Assembly: GCA_964030475.1 (NCBI GenBank)
Contig: CAXIPT010000002.1
Span: forward strand, 8,506,308 to 8,570,307
Length of the DNA: 64,000 nt
Source of the DNA: Tethya wilhelma
Taxonomy: Eukaryota; Porifera; Demospongiae; Tethyida; Tethyidae
Direction of reading: 5' to 3'
The translations under genes and the position numbers were made by a program. Positions 45,959 through 56,290 of this stretch are shown piece after piece. Numbering within the stretch: position 1 is the first letter of the stretch; each line of letters begins with the position of its first letter. The notes under the pieces are model-generated. The model searched no databases. It saw only the letters and a program-made list of their open reading frames with translations, and had not been told where the DNA came from.

Positions 45959-47224
45959 TTAAGATATCACTGCAATTTCCGTTTCATCTGTCGGCTCATA
46001 CTTAGATCTGTAACTATTAATCCCTCCTCCTACTACAAGGATGTTGTTGTTGGGAAGAGTAGTAGCCAGGCTGTAATACCTTGCAATGTTCATGTCGCCT
46101 ATGTGAGACCATTCATTCGTATCCGTATTGAGTTCGTATATTGAAGTTGTTTTCTCATAATTTTGTTTGTCTTGTCCACCAATTGCTAATACTTTACCAT
46201 GAACAGTAACACAGGTAGAGTACCTCACGGGCGAGTTAGGAAGTTTTTGCCAAACTTTAGATCGTCCTCTAACTATAGATGGTAGCCAGCTACTTTTTGA
46301 TTGTATTAGTTCACTAAACTGGCAGGACACTACCGAATAGTCATTACTGCTAGAGTCAGTGGGGCCTCCCATGAAGTAGAGAGTATCTCCACAGAGTGTT
46401 GCAGAAGCTTTTGCAGTCCTGAAAGGAAGTTGAGCTACTGGACACCATAGACTAGTAGCTATATCCATGACTTCTACCCGATCTAAATAAAGACTGAAGT
46501 ATCTATCAGTTTCGCGATCATAACCTCCCATGACAGCTACATGGGTGGTGGTGGATAGAACTGTAGCGCCTCTCCTTGCTGTAGGCATTGGAGGGTATTG
46601 CTCCACCCACAAGTAGTCACGACAAGTGAACAGCCTGTTTGTGACTGCATATCTATTTCCACCTCCGACTGTTGTGAGCATGTTGTTTATCTCTGTAAAA
46701 GTAGATTGGGAGACAGGACACTTTGGTAGGATTGTCCATATGGAGGTGCTGTAGTCGAAGGAATAAACATTTCGATCCCTGGAATCATAAAAACTGTTGA
46801 TGTAAACAGTGTTTTTAATGAGAACAGATGATCCTCTTAAAACTTGATCGGGTGCTTTAGATCCCATTTGTGATTTTACTGTTAACACTTTTGAAGCTGG
46901 TTGCTTCTTAGCTTCTGCCTGTTTGTCTTCTGATGGCAGGCCTTGGGATTCCGGTTGCTGAGGCTGAATATCTTGAGGGTGTGTTCCTGGTAATTCCTGT
47001 CCGCCTGTTGTTCCTTGTAGAAGTTCTGACTCTGGGATTTCGCCACCCCTTTCTTCTAACATGTTTCTGAGTTGTTGGATTTCTTGTTGCATCCTTTGAA
47101 GCTGTTCTTGATGCTGAATAATTTGCCTGTCTTTTTCTTGAATCTGTTCATCCTTTGCTTCAATGGTTTGTTTTTGTCTTGTAATTTGACCCTCCCAATC
47201 ACGAACTTGTTGCACGCTTGACAA
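45959..47224 (-). CDS. Coiled coil and Kelch-repeat half of a kinase-Kelch gene
   Basis: The frame is open over about 421 codons and shows no own start: its upstream end overlaps the kinase frame by 169 bases. It opens with a coiled coil (QVRDWEGQITRQKQTIEAKD through QLRNMLEERGG). A Gln/Pro-rich linker follows, and then four to five Kelch blades (VAVMGGYD, DTLYFMGGPT, KVLAIGGQD, NNILVVGGG). It is read one base back (-1) from the kinase frame. Together with 47056-48183 it forms a kinase-coiled coil-Kelch protein, an arrangement I recall as frequent in sponge genomes. The gene is thus either recently frameshifted, mis-sequenced by one base, or expressed by frameshifting. Confidence 0.75.
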   Translation of the reverse strand: MSSVQQVRDWEGQITRQKQTIEAKDEQIQEKDRQIIQHQEQLQRMQQEIQQLRNMLEERGGEIPESELLQGTTGGQELPGTHPQDIQPQQPESQGLPSEDKQAEAKKQPASKVLTVKSQMGSKAPDQVLRGSSVLIKNTVYINSFYDSRDRNVYSFDYSTSIWTILPKCPVSQSTFTEINNMLTTVGGGNRYAVTNRLFTCRDYLWVEQYPPMPTARRGATVLSTTTHVAVMGGYDRETDRYFSLYLDRVEVMDIATSLWCPVAQLPFRTAKASATLCGDTLYFMGGPTDSSSNDYSVVSCQFSELIQSKSSWLPSIVRGRSKVWQKLPNSPVRYSTCVTVHGKVLAIGGQDKQNYEKTTSIYELNTDTNEWSHIGDMNIARYYSLATTLPNNNILVVGGGINSYRSKYEPTDETEIAVIS

Positions 47225-48183
47225 GTTGTAGCATACAGTTGGGTTGATTTCAACTGTTCAAGAGTTTGGCAAAGTTGTTCAGCTGTTGGTCTCTCTGTAT
47301 CTTTGTCTTTAATGCAGCTGAGAGCGATTGGTCGGAGAGGGTGATCTACAGGGATGAGACTGATGTGAGATTGACGACATTCTTCTTCAGGGATAGGAAC
47401 TCTTGCTTGAATTGTTCGCGTTATTTTCACAGGATCAGTAAGCTCCAATTTTTGAAATCCATCAGCTGGCTCTGGAAATTGTCGTGTGTTAACTTGTATT
47501 GTTAGAACTCCAAAGCTAAAGCAGTCCAGCTTTTTGTAGTAAACTGGTGGCTCGTCTAGAGCTTCTGGAGACATGTAGGCTGGTGTTCCTGGACATCTAG
47601 TCATGCTGAGTGAGCTTGCAAGTTGAGAAGCTTCGTAGAGCGTAGACATCCCAAAGTCTGCAAGTTTAGCTCGACTTCCAGCAATCAAAAGGACATTGTT
47701 GCTGGAAATGTCTCGATGGGTTATACCATTGGAATGAAGAAATGTCAGAGCCAATGCTGTGTCATGTAAAATATTGACTTGTATATGATACAGCACTGTG
47801 TTTTGTGGTGTCTCTAGGAAGTGAGTGAGGCTCTCGTCCATGAGTTCCATTAGAAGCACAGGTACATTCTGTTGTCTATCACGATATACTCCCAAATATT
47901 GTACAATGTTTGGGTGTTTGATCTGACCAAGAAAACGACACTCTGCTTCAAAACGTTGTATTGGTTGGCGGTGTTCCCTACCTGGACGAGAAGCAAGCTG
48001 TTCAGGGAGGTCAGGAGCAAAAAGAAACGGGTAGATCAACTTGGCAGCACATGGAAGTGAGTTGCATTTTGCCTTGTATACAGCTGCATATGCACCATGT
48101 CCTAGTTCTTGATCTCGAAAGATTTGAACGTCAGTGAAAGTGAAACCCAACTCACTGTCTGGACGCCTAGCCATCTCATACAA
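47056..48183 (-). CDS. Protein kinase domain of a kinase-Kelch gene
   Basis: The open frame has 375 codons, of which about the first 325 are a full kinase domain. The glycine loop is ELGHGAYAAVYKAKC (about residues 26-40), the lysine CAAKLI (K48), the catalytic loop HRDISSNN (156-163), the DFG motif LADFGMS (174-180) and an APE-like MSPEALDE (204-211). All catalytic residues are present, so it should be active. It looks like a Ser/Thr or TKL-type kinase. After EQLKSTQLYATTCQ the frame runs on for about 55 basic, low-complexity codons to a stop. These are the shadow of the coiled-coil frame and probably not native. Start could be the ATG at 48183 or 48174 (MARRPDSELGF). Confidence 0.82.
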   Translation of the reverse strand: MYEMARRPDSELGFTFTDVQIFRDQELGHGAYAAVYKAKCNSLPCAAKLIYPFLFAPDLPEQLASRPGREHRQPIQRFEAECRFLGQIKHPNIVQYLGVYRDRQQNVPVLLMELMDESLTHFLETPQNTVLYHIQVNILHDTALALTFLHSNGITHRDISSNNVLLIAGSRAKLADFGMSTLYEASQLASSLSMTRCPGTPAYMSPEALDEPPVYYKKLDCFSFGVLTIQVNTRQFPEPADGFQKLELTDPVKITRTIQARVPIPEEECRQSHISLIPVDHPLRPIALSCIKDKDTERPTAEQLCQTLEQLKSTQLYATTCQACNKFVIGRVKLQDKNKPLKQRMNRFKKKTGKLFSIKNSFKGCNKKSNNSETC

Positions 48184-48349
48184 AACTGAATAATGTCTGT
48201 CAATAGCCTTTTTTGGTGTCTGTTATTGAAATTGGCCGAGTCTATATATGTAGTTCAGAATATCCATGGATTAAAATCAATAGTATAAAAAACTCTAATT
48301 ATGTATAACAATAATAGTACGAGGAATTTGAATCAGTAACTGTCCTATC

Positions 48350-49434
48350 ATACGTACGGTAGTACGTATAGTAGGAATGGGCCGAATGTCCCATAGGCAC
48401 AATACAAAATGTTTATGATCATCATACGTACGGTAGTACGTATAGTAGGAATGGGCCGACTGCCCCATAGACACAATACAAAATGTTGGTCACTATAAAA
48501 ATCTAGTCAAACAAAATTAAACCTTCTGGCAAAGTTGCTCAGAGGCTCTCACCGACAGATTACCAACTGCATGCAAGGCCTAAAACTCACAAAAACTTTT
48601 CTCAGCACTCGTAGAGAGCGCTAGTGGAAAGCCACCATAGTGCCATTTTTGTTCTTCTAACGTACGTACTTACTTACGTACTTCCTAACTGACTTACTTG
48701 AAAAGGATTTCCAGAGAACCAGAATGTCTTGAGCCAACTTTGACAGCACAAAGTAAGTTCTTTTCTTGGGTACTACATTCCTTGATACTCGTTTCAATCT
48801 CAAATAGGCCTAAACAAAAACTAGAAAGCTTTAAAACTTAGTGTATAAATTCATGTACTGCAATGCAGCCATCTTAGGTAGAGTTCAAAGGTCATCTATC
48901 CACGTGGCAGTATGCGCATGCGCATTATCCTCATCCAGCATAATGAAACTGTAGCTGCTACTCAAGCTTTTTGTAGGGACTAACCAGTCTCTGATAGTCT
49001 CCACACTGTAGTGCTGAAAAAAGTGAATGAACAAGTAGTAAAAATTTCAAAAAAATAAGTGGTGTAGGAATGGGCAGTGCGGTAAAAAGTATTGGAACAA
49101 GGCATGTCTCAATTTCGGCACATGACTACTTCATTTTTTATGCCTAATTCTTGGCCGGCATGCAGTCCAGTTTAAGTGCCTGTCTAAGTCTTGTTATGGT
49201 TTACTTCACTGCTTAGCAACTGATTAGTAAGAATTTGAACGAATGCAACAATAAGATATGGTACTAGTAGTACAGATAATTGCACGCATTTATGGCACCA
49301 AGGATCCATATTAGGGATCAAGAATAAATCAAAAATGAAGTAGTCATGTGCCGAAATTGAGACATGCCTTGTTCCAATACTTTTTACCGCACTGCCCATT
49401 CCTACACCACTTATTTTTTTGAAATTTTTACTAT
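48350..49434 (+). mobile_element. Composite element C, copy 3, with doubled left end
   Basis: The left-end hairpin with GTAGGAATGGGCCGA occurs at 48350-48385 and again at 48422-48458, both followed by 'cacaatacaaaatgtt'. The copy then runs through CACGTG (48901-48906), an NRF-1-like palindrome (48914-48923) and ends in a complete MITE (49036-49434). Confidence 0.75.
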
Positions 49435-49498
49435 AAAAATTTAACCAAACAAAATTGAGTCTTCAAACTTGCTCAGAGGCTCTCACTGACAGATTATC

Positions 49499-51172
49499 GG
49501 ATCATGTCCAGTACACGGACCCCGGCGCGAATTAATTGTGCGCGCTATTTATGATATTATAACGCGCGTTCTTGCAACTGGCGCTGTTTTGGCGGGAAAT
49601 ACAACTAAGAAAATGGCAACTCTAAGTCTCTTTACTATTGGTGGATACTTGTTTGGTGACATGGAAAGCTTGATTAGTTACATGCAGAGGCTAGGGTTGC
49701 TGCACACAACCAGGCAATGCCCAGCTTGTACTGCCCCCATGGGACTGCAGAAGAGATCAGACATACAAGACGAATATAGGTAGTCAACAATAAGTTACAT
49801 ACTAAAGTACCATAAAACATTATACTGATAGGAGTAATGCATGATAATAGATGGAAGTGTCCACACAGAAACTGCAAGAAGTCAGTGTCTCTACGTGAGG
49901 GTACGTTCTTCCAGCAGACAAGCATCCCCCTGCGGAAGTCCATGTTGCTGATGTACTGGTGGGTACGCCAATACTCTGTTACCATTGCAGCAAAAGAGTG
50001 TGAAGTTTCCCGGACTACTGCCATTGACTTTTATCAATGGCTCCGAGAGATTTGTTCATGGCGTCTTTTGAACCATGATGACACCACAGTCGGTGGCAAT
50101 GGGCCTGTGAGTGTAGCCCAGATTGACGAGTCATGTTTCAGTCACAAGCCCAAGGTAGCATTCTCTGTATGATAATTATGCAATTAAATGATAAATACAG
50201 ATATTAAGATAATAAAATAAAAAGGTTACACTACCTTATATAATGTCATGTCATTTAGAACCACCGTGGAAGACCTGGCAACAACATCTGGGTATTTGGC
50301 CTAGTTGATACTAGTACCAGCCCTGGAATCGGCTACATGGAAATAGTACACCAGCGAGATGCAGCCACGTTGCTGCCAATTATTCAGGCACACACGAAGC
50401 CCAACACGGAGATTTGGAGTGATGAGTGGGCTGCCTACAATCAAGTATCCACACTTAGCCATGTCTCCAGGCACAGAGTAGTCAACCACTCTCAAAACTT
50501 CATGGATCCAGTGACAGGTGTCAATACCCAAACCGTAGAGAGCTACTGGAATAGAGTTAAGTTGAAATTGAAGGCAATGAGGGGAGTTAGGCGTACACAC
50601 CTTAGCTCATATCTTGATGAGTTTATATGGTTCGACCGTCATGGCAGGACAGGCAGAGCTGCATTTGATAATATATGCCGAGATATAAACCTCAAATATC
50701 CATTGTAGTTCAAGTAACAACCTAGCATACTGAACTGATATATATCCAACTTTGCCTATTACAATTGACTCATTTACGGATAAGCTAACTGATCAATGTA
50801 TGTACATGTTGAAAAAATATACTTACATGAGTCACTGCCATCATACTCTTGTTCCCATGAGCCAGTCTGGTGTCAGTGGGGTTTGCTGTGTGACTCTGGC
50901 GGTGTCAAGTCGTTCAAGCTGGTTCAGGCTTCATTCTACCCCTACATGAACACTGGTACTGCTCCACATCTGATGTCTGGAAAATTAAGATTCCTTCTAC
51001 AGCCCAGCCCTGGCAGAAATGTGGTTGAGTTCAAACTTTTGTTGTTGCGTTCAAATTTTAAACACTACCGGAAGTGGCTTGGGGGGTGGGGCAGGAATTA
51101 TCGACAGATTACTATATCATAAATAGCGCGCACAATTAATTTGCGCCGGGGTCCGTGTACTGGACATGATCC
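49499..51172. mobile_element. Complete Merlin-type DNA transposon (1,674 bp)
   Basis: The terminal inverted repeats begin GGATCATGTCCAGTACACGG and match for about 55 bases. The 8-base target duplication AGATTATC is present at 49491-49498 and 51173-51180. The element encodes an IS1595/ISXO2-type transposase in three exons. TIRs, 8-base duplication and transposase type together fit the Merlin superfamily. Near-perfect ends and an open transposase suggest recent activity. Confidence 0.93.
49613..50708 (+). CDS. Merlin transposase (IS1595/ISXO2-like DDE)
   Basis: Three exons: 49613-49779, 49851-50154 and 50259-50708. They join in frame to 306 residues. The N-terminal zinc ribbon has CPAC (C36, C39) and CPHRNC (C59, C64). 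The catalytic core shows QIDESCF (D148), WSDEWAAY (D212) and VESYWNRVK (E251), with the family-typical VNHSQNFMDPVTGVNTQTVE and SYLDEFIWF. It cuts and pastes the element using the DDE triad, acting in the nucleus. Two short introns (71 and 104 bases) with GT-AG ends are inferred; the frame is unbroken. An upstream in-frame ATG at 49538 would add 25 residues, but that region overlaps the terminal repeat, so 49613 is preferred. Confidence 0.9.
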
Positions 51173-52283
51173 AGATTATCAACTGCATACAAGGCCTAAA
51201 ACTCACAGAAAATTTTCTCTGCACTCGTAGAGAGAGCTGGTGGGAAGCCACAATAATGCCATTTTTGTTCTGCTAACTTACGTACTTTTCAAAAAAATAA
51301 GTAGTGTAGGAATGGGCAGTGCGGTAAAAAGCATTGGAACAAGGCATGTCTCAATTTCGGCACATGACTACTTCATTTTTTATGCCCAACTCTTGGCCGG
51401 CACTCCAGTTTAAGTTGCCTGTCTTGTTATGGTTTACTCCATTGCTTAGCCAACTGATAACCAATGCAACAATATAATTAAGCTATGGTATACTATCATT
51501 AGTAGTACAAATCTTTGCATTAATTTTATGACACTGAGGATCCATATTATTAGGGATCAAGAACAAAAATGAAGTAGTCATGTGCCGAAATTGAGACATG
51601 CCTTGTTCCAATGCTTTTTACCGCACTGCCCATTCCTACACTACTTATTTTTTTGAAATTTTTACTACTTGTTATAATTATAATACTGTGTGTGCCTAAA
51701 TGTTAAAGATAGGGTGTGTCTTACAGTATTTATTATTCAGTAGTTGCTAAAAATTTTATTAGTCAATAATTATTGAAGCATAATTATGTGCATGACAATG
51801 GTCTTACATACCTGTCTATTTGTTGAGGTTGAGAATGATGACTTGTAATGTACTGAATGATTTCTAGCCAGAACTGACCGCTCAAAATCTGCACTGTTAA
51901 TTCTTGATTGCCCTTTCTTGACCTTTATAAAATTGTCTAGGGAACAATCTCACAGATAACAATCACTCTATAGCTATACAAGTCATCGTGATAAGATAAC
52001 CATAGTAGCTTACTATAAGTATGGCTTACATCAAAGTAACCTCATTACTATAGGCATGCATATTATTGTTGTTGTTATACACATAAAATTATATCTGCAG
52101 TGTTGCATCACAGAGGTTGATACATTCTCACCGAGGCTACCTAATCTAGAATTAACCGTCTTAAAGGATATATCAGACAGTTTTTATCAGTGGAAATGTG
52201 CACAAAACTTCTTGAAATTTATATAGCAAGTTTTGTACCCACCCAGTCATATGTACACATGTTTATCCATTTTAACAGTGTTT

Positions 52284-52324
<41 letters not shown>

Positions 52325-53244
52325 GGATTAAAGGATATAATATCGATCATGAACTATATAATCCAATTGACCGCTACGAGAGTATAATAATGCAAGGTTT
52401 GTGCTTCAACTTAAAAGTCAATCAAAACTTTTATATAATTATTGTGCTAACACATAGTTAAATCATTGGGCTATTCAATAACAAAATTGTTTGTTTTTTT
52501 GTTTTTTTTATTTACTCCGATTATGTGGTTGTAGAGAGGGGTTAAAAATGGTAATAAAAAGTGGGCGGCGTTACTTTAATACCTTTCCAATGGGAAAAGC
52601 ATAAAAGTTGCCATTTTAGGGTGTGTTCACATAAAGCAATACCATTCAGGCCACTCTTGTTCATTAAGGGGAAATACTCATTTTAAGAGCCGGAGATTAT
52701 TTTAGTCAATTTGATAGAGGGGCGTGTATAATTTTTATCAATTTTTTTAGCTTTTTGGACAATTTCCCATATTTTTGTTCAGGGTTAGACAGACCACTAG
52801 GGTTGTGATCCCTTGTATCAAGTTGTTCCTCTTGCTCTGCTGATTAAAATCAGCATAAAATAGCCTATTGACAAAAAATAATAGCAGCTACTGATTATTA
52901 CAAAACATCCTACACGGTCAAAGGGATATCTACATGCTGCTACTGCGTGCTAATTCTAGTGCCAAAATAATTACATAGTTGCACTGTCAGGTGTACAATT
53001 ATATGGACGTCAGACAATAAATAAGTCAATCATGATTGCTTCCAGTGATTCAAAAATTTGTAACATGATTATAATAATAAAATTAATATTATACTATCTA
53101 AAAAAAGTGCTATAGTTATTCTGAAATATTACGGTAAGTTGGATCAAGTTAATTCTGAACCATTAATTTTTGGCCATTATAGTGAGACATAATTAATATG
53201 TTATAGCTACATTGTGTACATATTGGGTATACGTGTAATGTAAA

Positions 53245-53249
<5 letters not shown>

Positions 53250-53334
<85 letters not shown>
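53250..53334. repeat. (GT)n microsatellite running into a gap
   Basis: Long GT run with one GC step, ended by undetermined bases. Confidence 0.95.
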
Positions 53335-53463
53335 NNNNNNNNNNNNNNNNNNNNNNNNNNNNNNNNNNNNNNNNNNNNNNNNNNNNNNNNNNNNNNNNNN
53401 NNNNNNNNNNNNNNNNNNNNNNNNNNNNNNNNNNNNNNNNNNNNNNNNNNNNNNNNNNNNNNN
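53335..53463. other. Assembly gap
   Basis: 129 undetermined bases, most likely the unsequenced remainder of the dinucleotide repeat. Confidence 0.98.
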
Positions 53464-53950
53464 CATATAGCCTAAGATAGAGGTATCATAATGTATGTAT
53501 ACTATGTAACATAAATTTTAGTATTAGAAACCATTTAGTTCAATGAGGCATATTATTCACATTAGATTGCTCTACTGTACGTTTAGTAACGTGTTTTGTT
53601 GTGTATTTTGCATGCAGGAAGAATAAATTCTATTTATTGTACATCTTACCTACATTATAATAGTGTTGCTAAGGAGACCTGTATGATCATGCATATAATG
53701 TTGACCAAAGTTTATATCTTAAATACATACACATACATATATATATATACATCCACACCTATACATGCATACACAATGACACACGTACAGAACACAAAAT
53801 AATCAATCATTGACAAGCTAATTGCCTAGCACATGGCATTGCAGTACAAAGTTAATAATAACTGTCTGGGTGAAATAAAAATAATGATGATTATACTTGT
53901 CCACATACAGATGATACATTGAACGGTAAAGCTAATTTTGATTCTCTGAG

Positions 53951-54907
53951 TCAGTGAAGGCAACACACACAGTAATATAAATGTCCTCCATCCTCGTGCT
54001 CCTCAACCACATACTTGCCATCATTTGAGATGGCAATCGTAGCTACGTCTCCTGATCTGTAGTTTTTTTTATCACCGTTCCACTGAATATTCTTAAGTTC
54101 GTCCCCTTCACATTCAATCTTCCCAACCCTATACGTGTTTCTGCTTGATTTCTGAACTGAAATGACATGTCCTGAATCATTTAGAGCTATTGATGGAGAG
54201 TCACTGTTCATTTGTTGAATGTCGACATTTTGTAGCCAAACAAATTCTGCTGTTTCATCGTTGTTGTGTTCAATGAGTCGGGCAACCTTGAAGATGATTC
54301 TGTGATTGCTTGTCACTCTCCCAGCAAAGATCAACCATCCTAGTCCATTTATGGCAACCGATGGTTGACTTACACCACCGCGTACATCTGGAAACAGTGG
54401 GAGAGAACCGTCACTGTTAAATGTGATACTGTGAGGATTCACAGGGTCCAACTGGCCCATTAAATAAAAGCATTCCGCTGAACCATGTGCACTCTGATAA
54501 ACTATCACCACCCTCCCTTCGTTGCTTAGTGCCACAGCGGGATAATTTCCCGTACCAAAGTACTCAGCGTCACCTAGCCTCCAATCGATTTCTTTTCTTG
54601 ATCTATTCATCTTTCCAACACGATACCACAAGTTCTTAAAAAGACCCTCACTCTGATGAACTTCAACAACATTATCATTGTTATTTATAACAATTTTAGC
54701 ATTCTTGCCCTTGTCCAGCAAACTAATGTCTCTACCCCAGCTTATAGTGGTCATATCCTCTTGAAAGATACCAACAGAGTAGTAGAGGTAGGGAATGAGT
54801 GTTCCCACTTGGTGCATTTCCACAACAGTTCCATCATTGTTCACACTGATTGTAGGCTTTTTTCCATTTTGTGCTCTTCTGTTGTCCCCACTTAACCTCA
54901 AGTCCAT
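53951..54907 (-). CDS. Six-repeat propeller-like protein, paralog 1
   Basis: A single exon of 318 residues starting MDLRLSGDNRR. Six repeats of about 50 residues share the core 'P(T/S)(I/V)A(L/I)N..G.VV.VHQS', followed by 'lyYrVG....... i.W'. Cores are TISVNNDGTVVEMHQ, KIVINNNDNVVEVHQ, AVALSNEGRVVIVYQ, SVAINGLGWLIFAGR, SIALNDSGHVISVQK and TIAISNDGKYVVEEHE. The strand-rich repeat suggests a six-bladed beta-propeller (inference). Similar repeats occur in bacterial proteins, so transfer is possible, but I cannot name a family. No signal peptide or membrane segment, so probably cytosolic. Function unknown. Confidence 0.75.
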   Translation of the reverse strand: MDLRLSGDNRRAQNGKKPTISVNNDGTVVEMHQVGTLIPYLYYSVGIFQEDMTTISWGRDISLLDKGKNAKIVINNNDNVVEVHQSEGLFKNLWYRVGKMNRSRKEIDWRLGDAEYFGTGNYPAVALSNEGRVVIVYQSAHGSAECFYLMGQLDPVNPHSITFNSDGSLPLFPDVRGGVSQPSVAINGLGWLIFAGRVTSNHRIIFKVARLIEHNNDETAEFVWLQNVDIQQMNSDSPSIALNDSGHVISVQKSSRNTYRVGKIECEGDELKNIQWNGDKKNYRSGDVATIAISNDGKYVVEEHEDGGHLYYCVCCLH

Positions 54908-55129
54908 ATTCTAGTCAGTTCTATTAAAAGGTGGATCCTACTTAGTCACATGTATGTCTGCATGACAGGAAGTAAATTTAGCCACTGGATAATTCTGAAT
55001 CACCAATCTGCATATGAAAGCAGCAAGAAGGCTGATAACTACCCAAAGAGAGGCCTGGTTTTATCTTAAGCAGCTCAGAATGGTCATGTAAGCCAAAACT
55101 AGAGATGTAGAGCAGACTCCCAGAAGGTG

Positions 55130-56025
55130 CTGGCAAAACAAAATCAGTTGTACTGAAGTCTTCAAACTTGCTCAGAGGCAGTCAATGACAGATTACCAAT
55201 TGCATGTAAGGTCTAAAACTCACAGAAACTTTCCTCAGCAGAGTTAGCACTCATAGAGAGAGCTAGTGGGAGGCCACAATAGTGCCATTTTTGTTCATCT
55301 AACGTACGTACGTACTTCCTAACTGACTTACTTGAAAAGCATTTCCAGAGAACCAGAATGTGTTGAGCCAACTTTGACAGCACAAAGTAAGTTCTTTTCA
55401 TAGGTACTACATTCCTTGATACTCATTTTAATCCCAAATAAGTCTAAACAAAAACTAGAAAAGCTTTAAAACTTAAGAGTATAAATTCATGTACTAATAA
55501 TGTAGCCATCTTCTCATAGAGTTCAAAGGTCGTTAATTATCCACGTGGCATTTAATGCGCATGCGCATTAGCTACTCTACCTTATACTTAGATAACTCAA
55601 GCTTTTTGTAGAGACTATAACCAGTCTCTGATAGTCTCCTCACTGTAATGTTGAAAAAAGTGAATGAACAAGTAGAAAAAATTTTAAAAAAATAAGCAGT
55701 GTAGGAATGGGCAGTGCTGTAAAAAGTATTGGAACAAGGAAGTATATACTTCATTTTTTGTGCCCAAGTCTTGGCTGCTAATCTAACCCTGCTTGCTGTA
55801 CTTTATTCCACTTTTTAGCCGAGTGATAAGATTGGCAGGAATTTGAACCATTAATGTTATGAAATGTGATACTTATAAGCTATAGTACAGATCATTCTTA
55901 AACCATTACTATAATTAGCTCTGAGGGATCAAAAAAGAAAAAATGAAGTTACTAGTCATGTGCCGAAATTGAGACCATTCCTTGTTCAAAGTCCAATACT
56001 TTTTTTTGAATTTTTACTACTTGTG
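55130..56025 (+). mobile_element. Composite element C, copy 4 (left end lost)
   Basis: It begins inside the element ('cttcaaacttgctcagagg') and lacks the ATACGTAC hairpin. It carries CACGTG and the NRF-1-like palindrome (55557-55566) and ends in a MITE with arms 55672-55760 and 55940-56024. Confidence 0.7.
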
Positions 56026-56290
56026 AATAAAGGGTCAGTCAAAATGTTGCCTTGTGTGTGCATGCATGCATGCAACAACCACATTGAGTGAACACAATTA
56101 TTATGAAGTAAACCACATGTCAATATTTGCCACAAACATGTAAAGGGCTATGGAGTCTACTAAATGGCCTTATATATGTACATAAAATTACAGACATGTA
56201 ACAGTAATAATACACAAACTACGTAGGACATTTTTTGAATTTAAGATACTTCCAAAGATATCTCCATTGGCATAATTATTATAACATACA

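Larger units (their letters stand above)
49435..51672. mobile_element. Further partial copy of element C, split by the Merlin insertion
   Basis: 49435-49498 and 51181-51290 are the two parts of the 'gctctcactgacagattacc..aactgcatgcaaggc' region of element C. This copy has an internal deletion and joins to the MITE part at about 51290-51672. The Merlin element lies between the two halves. Confidence 0.7.
51673..53950. other. AT-rich spacer with microsatellites and an assembly gap
   Basis: No gene was recognised. (CA)n at 52286-52321 and (GT)n at 53250-53334 are present. A short (TA)n lies near 53740. Confidence 0.6.

Noticed and set aside
53149..53480. Long Cys/Val or Thr/His open frames
   Set aside because: They are translations of the (GT)n microsatellite and the assembly gap, not genes.
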